Source: an uncultured Thiodictyon sp. (lineage in GTDB: Bacteria > Pseudomonadota > Gammaproteobacteria > Chromatiales > Chromatiaceae). From it: 33,013 nt of DNA. The position numbers were made by a program, and so were the translations under genes. This document shows, in pieces, positions 1 through 5,863 of the stretch; position 1 is the stretch's first letter, and each line of letters begins with the position of its first letter. The stretch spans positions 1 through 33,013 of the forward strand of contig NZ_CAJAXH010000115.1 in assembly GCF_903946935.1 (NCBI RefSeq), read 5' to 3'. The notes under the pieces were generated by a model. The model was not told where the DNA came from, did no database searches, and saw only the letters and a list, made by a program, of their open reading frames with translations.

Positions 1-108
1 GAAACGCTGTTCGCGCAGGTGCTCCAGCGCATGCCGTTGCCTCCGTCACCAGCGCGCCGACGGCCCCGTCCGCCCAAGTCGTCCGCGCTCCTGCTGGTGG
101 CGGCGTAA
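1..108 (+). CDS. C-terminal end of an unidentified protein (partial)
   Basis: Frame 1 is open from the window edge to a TAA at 106-108, giving 35 residues that begin ETLFAQVLQR and end in a Pro/Arg-rich tail and SALLLVAA. The start lies outside the window. A 22-bp dispersed repeat follows 8 bases after the stop. I do not recognise the protein. An open frame of this length in GC-rich DNA can occur by chance, so this is a weak call. Confidence 0.25.
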   Translation, partial: ETLFAQVLQRMPLPPSPARRRPRPPKSSALLLVAA

Positions 109-116
109 CCGGGGGT

Positions 117-138
117 GGCCGGAACGATGATCAAGGCC
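117..138 (+). repeat. 22-bp dispersed repeat, family E copy 1
   Basis: The motif begins GGCCGGAA, has ATGATCAAGGCC at its end, and is bounded by GGCC on both sides. Four more copies of the same length occur at 1185-1206, 12974-12995 (minus), 13087-13108 and 32876-32897 (minus). It lies just downstream of a stop codon. Confidence 0.7.
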
Positions 139-148
139 GATCTGGATC

Positions 149-213
149 GTGGCTCTACCCGACGGTATTTCTTGGCGAGCTTGGCGCCTTGGCGTGAGCC
201 ATTCCCGGGTTTC
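149..213 (+). repeat. Solo right end of family A inverted-repeat element
   Basis: Bases 171-198 match the right arm of family A (CTTGGCGAGCTTGGCG continuing to GGCGTGAG). Homology to the copy at 18423-18486 extends about 20 bp inside and 15 bp outside the arm, with roughly six mismatches in 64 positions. No left arm is present, so this is a half element or a remnant. It sits directly upstream of the DUF155 gene. Confidence 0.7.
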
Positions 214-271
214 GGTTTACCGCCGCGGCCCCGCGGTGGCACACTGCCCGGACCAGCCGGAGAGACACCAG

Positions 272-1087
272 ATGCCATTGATGAACGCCATCGCGCCGGA
301 CGCGCCGACCGCCAACGCCCGCGCCTTACTGTTGGGCCGCCGCCTGGATCTGCGCCACCTCACACACATCGAGCCGCTGGCCCTGACTCCGCTGGCGGTT
401 GCGGTGAGCGGCGGCGGTTGGGCGGTGCTGATGCGCTACGGCGCGGCGGTACTGTTCGACGTGTCCCCCGACGCGGAGGCGTCGTTCCTGCAACTGCTGG
501 CCCCCTGCGTCCGCGAACCCCTGACGACGCCCGAGACCGAGACGCTCGACATCGTCATCGACAGCACCCGCGGCGACCAGATGGAGCGCGACCGGCTGAT
601 CCTCTGCGACACCGACGCGGCACGCCTGCAGATCGTGGCGGACGTGCTGGGCAAGAGCGTGTTGCTGGCGGACCAGGAGGCCCAGGTGGCCCGCGCCTTC
701 GACCGCATCGAGCCCTTGGCCGAGGAGCTGCATCGGCATGGCCGCGGGGCGCGGCGCGCCCGCGGCCTGATCCGCCATATCGGCGAGACCCTGCTGATTC
801 AGCACCGCCTGGTCGGGCGGGCCGAGGTCGGCGACAAACCCGAGGTGATCTGGGAGCGGCCGGACCTGGAGCGCCTGTTCCTCGGCTTGGAGGCGGAGTT
901 CGAGGTCCGCGAGCGTCAAATCGCCCTGGAACGTAAACTCACCGTCATCCACGACACTGCCGGCACCCTGCTCGATCTCCTCCAGACCAAGCGCTCGGCG
1001 CGGGTGGAGTGGTACATCACGATCCTGATCCTGTTCGAGATCGTCCTGACGCTCTATCAGTTGTTCGGACGGGGGGCGGGCGGCTGA
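272..1087 (+). CDS. RMD1/DUF155 (YagE-type) family membrane-anchored protein
   Basis: A protein of 271 residues. It resembles the RMD1/RMND1/Sif DUF155 family: a soluble alpha/beta N-terminal part with the VSGGGWAVLMRYGAAVLFD strand-rich segment, a helical middle rich in Arg/Glu, and a single hydrophobic C-terminal segment near residues 245-262 (YITILILFEIVLTLYQLF) preceded by the family-typical Arg-x-Glu-Trp. Mitochondrial relatives are inner-membrane proteins linked to translation; the bacterial role is not established. I chose ATG 272 because GGAGAG lies 7 bases upstream; a longer frame back to 149 would run through the family A repeat. ATG 281 is an alternative. A 23-bp inverted repeat follows about 30 bp after the stop. 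Confidence 0.8.
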   Translation: MPLMNAIAPDAPTANARALLLGRRLDLRHLTHIEPLALTPLAVAVSGGGWAVLMRYGAAVLFDVSPDAEASFLQLLAPCVREPLTTPETETLDIVIDSTRGDQMERDRLILCDTDAARLQIVADVLGKSVLLADQEAQVARAFDRIEPLAEELHRHGRGARRARGLIRHIGETLLIQHRLVGRAEVGDKPEVIWERPDLERLFLGLEAEFEVRERQIALERKLTVIHDTAGTLLDLLQTKRSARVEWYITILILFEIVLTLYQLFGRGAGG

Positions 1088-1116
1088 GGGCCTTGAACGT
1101 CAGTCCGCTATATTCT

Positions 1117-1173
1117 GGAGTCCAAGGCTTCAGCCTTGGTCCTTGTCCAGCCAAGGCTGAAGCCTTGGACTCC
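1117..1173. repeat. Perfect 23-bp inverted repeat, 11-base loop
   Basis: Arms 1117-1139 and 1151-1173 are exact reverse complements (GGAGTCCAAGGCTTCAGCC and so on) around an 11-base loop. As RNA it forms a very stable hairpin 30 bases after the DUF155 stop. There is no U-tract, so terminator function is only possible; it may be another intergenic palindrome family. Confidence 0.75.
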
Positions 1174-1184
1174 GGCCTCGGGGT

Positions 1185-1206
1185 GGCCGGAACGACGATC
1201 AAGGCC
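1185..1206 (+). repeat. 22-bp dispersed repeat, family E copy 2
   Basis: It is identical to copy 1 except for ACGACG instead of ACGATG in the middle. It abuts the broken end of the esterase remnant at 1207. Confidence 0.7.
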
Positions 1207-1302
1207 GAAATCGGCGGGCTCGGGCGGCGGTGTCACCGCGCGCAAGCCGTCCAGGCTGTAGCCGTAGGTGGGATCGAAGGGATAATTGTGGGCGAATGGC
1301 AT
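1207..1302 (-). pseudogene. N-terminal remnant of an acetyl-esterase-like gene
   Basis: From ATG at 1302 the minus strand reads MPFAHNYPFDPTYGYSLD, then GLRAVTPPPEPADF, which matches my memory of the N-terminus of acetylxylan esterase / cephalosporin-C deacetylase-like alpha/beta hydrolases (DPTYGYDL followed by PPPxPxDF). After F at 1207 the frame enters the family E repeat and then the 23-bp inverted repeat, so the roughly 300-residue catalytic domain is absent. I infer a gene truncated by repeat-associated rearrangement. The family assignment rests on about 32 residues. Confidence 0.5.
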
Positions 1303-1334
1303 TGTTGAGAAGTCACGCCAAGATGTCCAACGCA

Positions 1335-2882
1335 CTACGTGCGTGCGGGTCGAAACAGGGCGCGCAAGATGCGTCGGTTACCCTTGCCCTGGAATCCATC
1401 GAACACCTGATCGAACGCCGCTCGGGCCTGTTGCTGACGGGCGAGTAGGTCGCCGATCAGGGCGCCCATGGCCAGCAGGGTCTCGGTGGGTGCCTGGTCC
1501 GCATCACGCATGCGTTGCGCCATCGCACGCAGATGCACTGCCTGCACCGCCAGGTCCTGATAGCCGCCGAGGTTGTCGAGCAGGACCTTCATTCGCGCGA
1601 TCACGGCGCGGGTCTCGTCCTTGGGGTAGAGGCTCTGGAAAAACTCAATGAGGTAACGCAGTTTCTTGCAGCTCTTGCGCAGTTCGTGCAGGTCTGCGGG
1701 GGGCGAGTCGGTGCGGATTGCGCGGCCCTCGCGCCGCACGCGCTTTGCCATGGCCCAAACTCGCCGATCTGCCAGGTCCTTGATCGGGCCGGCGCCATGC
1801 GGGGTCGCCGCCGCCACGGGCGCCTCCAGAAAGGCCCGCCAGTCGCTGCACAGTTGGGTAAAGCGGGTCGATGCGAGTGCCTGGACGAGCAGGTCCCGTT
1901 CGCACTGATAGCGCGAATGCAGGAACGCGCGCAATGGTTCGAGGTCGGCGCCCAACTGGCTGGGTAGATCCCGCTGATAGGTGTCGAAATCGAGCAGGTA
2001 GACGTCGAGGTCGCGGATGGGGCCGGTGACCAGTTGCAGCCAGGCGAACTCCTCCCGGAAGCGTGCCACCCGGTCGGCGGGAAAGACCCCGCGGATTTGG
2101 GCCAGGGCCGCACGGGTGCGTCGGGTTGCGACCCGTAGATCGTGTAAGAACTCTGAGTCAAGGTTGGCCCGCGCCCCGTCCAGATTGGCCTCCAGGGTGT
2201 TCAGCAGTCCAAGCAGGATCTCTTGGGCGACCCGATCCGCGCGTGCGGTCGGGTCGAGACGGTAATCCAGCTTGGAGCTGTAATCCACGGGTCGCCGCCC
2301 GGCGGCGGCCAGGGCCTCCAGCAAGAGGGGCGAATCCAAGGGCTCCAGTCCCGCAGCGCCGGCCAGTGCCTCCTGCAAGATCGCGGCCTCGCGCGCGCAA
2401 CCGCGCACCGCGACGACCTGTAGACGCGGTCGCAGGTCGCCGGCGCTGCCGCCGCGCGGGTCGTTGAAGCTGGATTCCTCGATCGTCAACCGGGCAACTG
2501 TCTTGTCGTGATGGTTGCTCAGGTCAAAGTGCCTGATCCGGGAATGGATTCCCATGAGAGGCAACAACCGTCGACATGACGTGGTCTCGATCAACCGTGC
2601 CTGTACCGGTCCGGGGGGCAGGTCCGCGGGGAAGGCGGGCTCCCGGGGTGCGACCTGTATCAGTGCGTCGTCGGCGCGCTCAAGGTCGCTCCAGATCAGG
2701 ACCGGCGGCAGTGCCGTGCTGCGCCATTCCAGGGTGGCGCCGGTCAGGTAGACCGACCAGTCGAAGGTATCGAAATAGGTTCGATGCAGGGTCTCGGCAG
2801 TCGGCTGCGTCAGTCGCCACTGTCCTTGCACCAAGGGCGCGATCGTCGCGATTCCGGCCAGGTCTGAAACCCAATATTTCAT
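1335..2882 (-). CDS. CHAD domain-containing protein with degenerate CYTH-like N-terminus
   Basis: A protein of 515 residues. The C-terminal half (about 215-500) is a CHAD domain: its two helical-bundle halves carry the diagnostic His/Arg motifs FLHDLRVATRRTRAAL and LHELRKSCKKLRYLIEFF. CHAD domains bind polyphosphate in characterised proteins. The first 200 residues look like a CYTH (triphosphate tunnel) fold (TYFDTFDWSVYLTGATLEWRS) but lack the ExExK metal-binding motif, so catalysis is unlikely. ATG 2882 has no strong ribosome site. It is transcribed divergently from the TraR-like gene. With two pst systems and two CYTH-like proteins in the window, a role in phosphate or polyphosphate storage is a reasonable inference. 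Confidence 0.85.
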   Translation of the reverse strand: MKYWVSDLAGIATIAPLVQGQWRLTQPTAETLHRTYFDTFDWSVYLTGATLEWRSTALPPVLIWSDLERADDALIQVAPREPAFPADLPPGPVQARLIETTSCRRLLPLMGIHSRIRHFDLSNHHDKTVARLTIEESSFNDPRGGSAGDLRPRLQVVAVRGCAREAAILQEALAGAAGLEPLDSPLLLEALAAAGRRPVDYSSKLDYRLDPTARADRVAQEILLGLLNTLEANLDGARANLDSEFLHDLRVATRRTRAALAQIRGVFPADRVARFREEFAWLQLVTGPIRDLDVYLLDFDTYQRDLPSQLGADLEPLRAFLHSRYQCERDLLVQALASTRFTQLCSDWRAFLEAPVAAATPHGAGPIKDLADRRVWAMAKRVRREGRAIRTDSPPADLHELRKSCKKLRYLIEFFQSLYPKDETRAVIARMKVLLDNLGGYQDLAVQAVHLRAMAQRMRDADQAPTETLLAMGALIGDLLARQQQARAAFDQVFDGFQGKGNRRILRALFRPART

Positions 2883-2990
2883 TTTGATGACAATCTTTCG
2901 GTGGTGCCGTCAACGGCGGCGGTACGACGCACCAGGGCAGTCTAGCATAAAGTGTTGTCAGTCGATTCAGCGTCTCCCGCCGGGTCCGCT

Positions 2991-3024
2991 GAGTCATGCG
3001 GCTGTCATATTCGTCTGCGATGAT
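2991..3024 (+). promoter_or_regulatory. Possible PhoB box and -10 upstream of TraR-like gene
   Basis: Two GTCAT half-sites 11 bp apart (2993 and 3004) read GAGTCATGCGGCTGTCAT, close to the Pho box pattern CTGTCAT-N4-CTGTCAT. Ten bases after the second repeat comes GATGAT (3019-3024), the same spacing as the TAGACT -10 at the pstS promoter near 31.37 kb. Only two repeats are present and the first is imperfect, so this is tentative. Confidence 0.4.
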
Positions 3025-3059
3025 CCTGACAAGTGACGACTCATCTGGAGGCGACAACC

Positions 3060-3401
3060 TTGGAACGCTTCGCTGACGAACTTGATCTGGCGCAGTTTCG
3101 TATCGACCAGGTGACTGAGCTGGCCATTGCAGCGATTCGCAAACACGCCGGTCTGACGGTCGGTCGGGAATACTGTATCGATTGTGGCGAGCGCATTCCA
3201 GATCAGCGCTTAGTGGTGGTGCCAACCGCCACCCGCTGCGCGGTCTGCCAGGATGACGAAGAGCGCCAGGCAAGCACGTTGTCCGCGACCCGATTCCGCA
3301 CCAGCCACATGGCAGGCCCCGCCTTATCCGCAACGCCCGGACAAGTGTTCGGTGTCTCATCGGCGATGGGCACTGGGCGCCGGCGGCGGGTTAAAGATTA
3401 G
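3060..3401 (+). CDS. TraR/DksA-type C4 zinc-finger protein
   Basis: The protein has about 113 residues. The core YCIDCGERIPDQRLVVVP followed by RCAVCQ gives the two CxxC pairs of the DksA/TraR zinc finger, preceded by a short helix as in the small TraR class that binds the RNA polymerase secondary channel. The DxxDxA coiled-coil tip of full DksA is not present. The last 40 residues after the finger are low-complexity and not typical of the family. I chose TTG 3060 because GGAGG lies 8 bases upstream; GTG 3033 in the same frame would add nine residues without a good ribosome site. The TraR assignment is firm, the target genes unknown. Confidence 0.75.
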   Translation: MERFADELDLAQFRIDQVTELAIAAIRKHAGLTVGREYCIDCGERIPDQRLVVVPTATRCAVCQDDEERQASTLSATRFRTSHMAGPALSATPGQVFGVSSAMGTGRRRRVKD

Positions 3402-3453
3402 GGCGCAATGCGCGGACTAACGTGCTCAGGATGGAACGCATGTCGACTGTTCC

Positions 3454-4355
3454 ACTGAGTCAGTCGCCGAGCTGCGGTGTCTCAAGGCCATCGGTCTGGA
3501 GTATGGCCAGGGGCTATTGATCGCACGACCGGTCTCGCGGCCCTCCAAGACCCCGTCGGCGGAGGCCCTGCGTGCCATCGCGCCGGAACACTCCACGACG
3601 CGCTCTCATCCTTCCGGCGACCAGCCTCTGGGTGACAGCGTAATCTTGCGACCGGTGGGGCCGGTGTCGCCGCATACCTCCAATGCCGATGTGTCGGCCG
3701 CTTCAAGGCCGACCCGGCGCTGGAGATGGTGCCGGTGGTGACCGAGGGCGTGCCGGTGGGGATGATCACCCGGGCCGCTATGATCGACAACTTCGCCCAG
3801 CCTTATCGGGCCGAACTCTATGGGCGCAAGCCGTGTCGCCTGCTCATGGATCGGGACGCCTTGATCGTCGATCATGCCATCACGCTCCCGGCGCTCAGTC
3901 GGCTGGTCAGCGAGGGTAGCCCAAGCTATCTTGCCGGCGGACTCATCGTCACAGCCAACCCCGAGATGGACTTCATCGGTCATATCGGTGGGGACGATTT
4001 CATCCTGGTGTTGCGTCGCTCGGATTGGCGTGCCTGCTGCATTGACGCGCTGGCGCGTTTTGATCATGAGGTGCGTCGTTTCTTCAGTCCGGACGACATT
4101 GAGCGCGGCGGCCATATCGCCGAAAATCGCAAAGGCGTTCCCGAATTCCAATCCTTGGTCTGTCTCTCCATTGGTGCAGTGGCGGTTGGGGGTGATGCCA
4201 GTGGTTCATCCCAGGCCAACAGCCCACTCGCCATCTCGCGGTTGGCCTCTGTCGCCAAGAAGCAGGCCAAGGCCATCCCGGGCAGCGCATTGATGTTGTT
4301 GGTGGCAGAGTCAGATCACATCAGGGATCCCTGCGAGCAACCTGTCCAGCAATAG
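3454..4355 (+). pseudogene. Decayed EAL-CBS-GGDEF c-di-GMP signalling gene
   Basis: The first frame (from 3454) reads ESVAELRCLKAIGLEYGQG then LLIARP, the end of an EAL phosphodiesterase domain, followed by a linker. Near 3691-3696 the frame shifts by one base; the next frame continues GRFKADPALEMVPVVTEGVP, a CBS pair of the type found between EAL and GGDEF domains. At about 3948 the CBS sequence (SYLAGGLIVT) jumps directly to PEMDFIGHIGGDDFILV, the middle of a GGDEF domain, so about 60-80 residues of the GGDEF N-terminal half are missing. The rest runs to TAG at 4353-4355. Most of the EAL domain, one base and the GGDEF front are lost, so the gene cannot make a working enzyme. Confidence 0.75.
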
Positions 4356-4759
4356 GCATGGCGCGCGCAGGGTGATGGTCCGGAATATAATAACCCGATG
4401 GATTCCGAGATCTCTCGGGACGGCGCTGCGGTTGGCCGGGCGATGAAGTAACCCTGACCATAAGCAATGCCCAGGTCGCGGATGACACTCAGTTCCGCCG
4501 ACGACTCGATACCTTCGGCAATGATCTTTGCGCCGGCCTTGGCGGCGATTGCCTGGATCGAGCGAACGAATTGTAGCTTGACCGGGTCGAGGTGGATATT
4601 GTGGATAAAGTGCTGATCAATCTTGACATAGTCCGGGCGAATTTCAGACCATAGGCGCAGCCCTGAGAAGCCTTCGTCAAGGTCGTCGATGGCAATCTCA
4701 AATCCCATGGTTCGTTTGAAAGACAGGATGACGGGGCCAGATGACGCAACCATGACCAA
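4316..4759 (-). pseudogene. EAL domain fragment (c-di-GMP phosphodiesterase remnant)
   Basis: The reading frame contains GFEIAIDDLDEGFSGLRLW, then RPDYVKIDQHFIHNI, KLQFVRSIQAIAAKAGAKI, IAEGIESSAELS and GIAYGQGYFIARP, the C-terminal half of an EAL domain with its DD, K and E positions. The first half, including the EAL signature, is absent, and upstream DNA (4760-4827) encodes only unrelated Gly-rich sequence. Downstream the sequence degenerates and overlaps the end of the convergent pseudogene by 40 bp. It differs clearly in sequence from the EAL fragment on the plus strand, so two separate genes decayed here. Confidence 0.7.
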
Positions 4760-4884
4760 GGCGATCGTTTAAAGGCGTGCCAACCCCAACCCCCGCCACC
4801 GCCGGCCTGGTCCTTGGGACTGCTCATGGTGCTGCGGTTTGATCGTCAAGCGGCGCGCGACCTTCGGCGATCTGGCCGATCGGA

Positions 4885-5712
4885 TCAGTCCCGCTGCCAC
4901 TGCGCCAGGGCCAAGACCAGGCGGTTGACGATGGCGCGCGTGGGCGCAATGTTGTCCGGGTTGTGCAGGATCAGGTCGCGGTTGATTTCGATAGTGAGTG
5001 GTTGCTTGCCGCGCAGGTCTGTCGGTTCAAAACGCTTCAATGAATGATTGCCGGTGTAAGGATGATTGAAGCGGATCACGTCGCAGAAGTTGAATTCCAC
5101 GTCCAGGTCGCCGATGCTCGTTTCCACGATCTCGGCTAGGGTAAGCAGCAGTGCGTGCTCGGCAAAGCAGTCGTTTGACGGCTTGCCCGTTTGGTCGCCG
5201 GCATTGCCAAACACGAAGAGCGGGCGCAACTGTCCCTTATCCGCGGCGCCCCGGGTGCCGATCCCGGGCATGGTGTGGCAGAAAGCGACCTTTTCGATGG
5301 CGGGGCTGGCCACCAGTTCGGCGAGTCGGCCGCGATGGGGCCGGATGTAGCGGTCGATGACCTGCTGCCGCACCGGGGCAGGGAGACCGCGATCGGACTG
5401 ATAGATCTTGACTCCCAGGCTGGTCAGGGTCTTGACTGTTCCATCTGCATCGAGGTCGTCGCACAAACGGTTGGGGTCCGCGTGGGCGCGCCAGCTCATG
5501 AAGCGCAGCACATGGGGCGCGGCGGGCAGCCCCAGATAGAGCTCGTCGGTAAACTCATCTGAGTCCTCCCGGCGATCCCCCGGAGTAAACATGGGGTGTA
5601 AGTACGGTTTGACCTCGGGCGGAGTGAGATGGCCCCCATGAGGGAGCTCAAGCAGGACTGGGATGCGGCCCTCCTGGTAATCGAAGGCCGGGATGTCGAA
5701 TGGCTGGCTCAC
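4885..5712 (-). CDS. N-formylglutamate amidohydrolase family protein
   Basis: A protein of about 275 residues. It matches the N-formylglutamate amidohydrolase family: an N-terminal strand with LLELPHGG (metal-site His), DRREDSDEFTDELYLGL, RAHADPNRLCDD and, late, EINRDLIL. Members hydrolyse N-formylglutamate to glutamate and formate in histidine breakdown or act on other N-acyl amino acids; no hut genes are nearby, so the substrate is open. GTG 5712 has GGGAAG six bases upstream; ATG 5727 in the same frame lacks a ribosome site but would add only MGKRS. The frame extends further upstream to 5811 without support. Confidence 0.8.
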   Translation of the reverse strand: MSQPFDIPAFDYQEGRIPVLLELPHGGHLTPPEVKPYLHPMFTPGDRREDSDEFTDELYLGLPAAPHVLRFMSWRAHADPNRLCDDLDADGTVKTLTSLGVKIYQSDRGLPAPVRQQVIDRYIRPHRGRLAELVASPAIEKVAFCHTMPGIGTRGAADKGQLRPLFVFGNAGDQTGKPSNDCFAEHALLLTLAEIVETSIGDLDVEFNFCDVIRFNHPYTGNHSLKRFEPTDLRGKQPLTIEINRDLILHNPDNIAPTRAIVNRLVLALAQWQRD

Positions 5713-5863
5713 GGATCGCTTCCCCATAACAGTTAATGCGCAGCGAAGACGCGGCTCCGGCCAAGGGTTACCCGACCAGTCGGCGCCGCGATGGGCCAAC
5801 GAATGATCCAAGCTTAGACGGGTGCCGTGACCGTTTGTTTAAGGTTAACCACTCGGCCGTTTC

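Noticed and set aside
1314-1323. TCACGCCAAG, like the first bases of a family A arm
   Set aside because: Only 10 bp match, with no further units and no partner arm; chance is sufficient.
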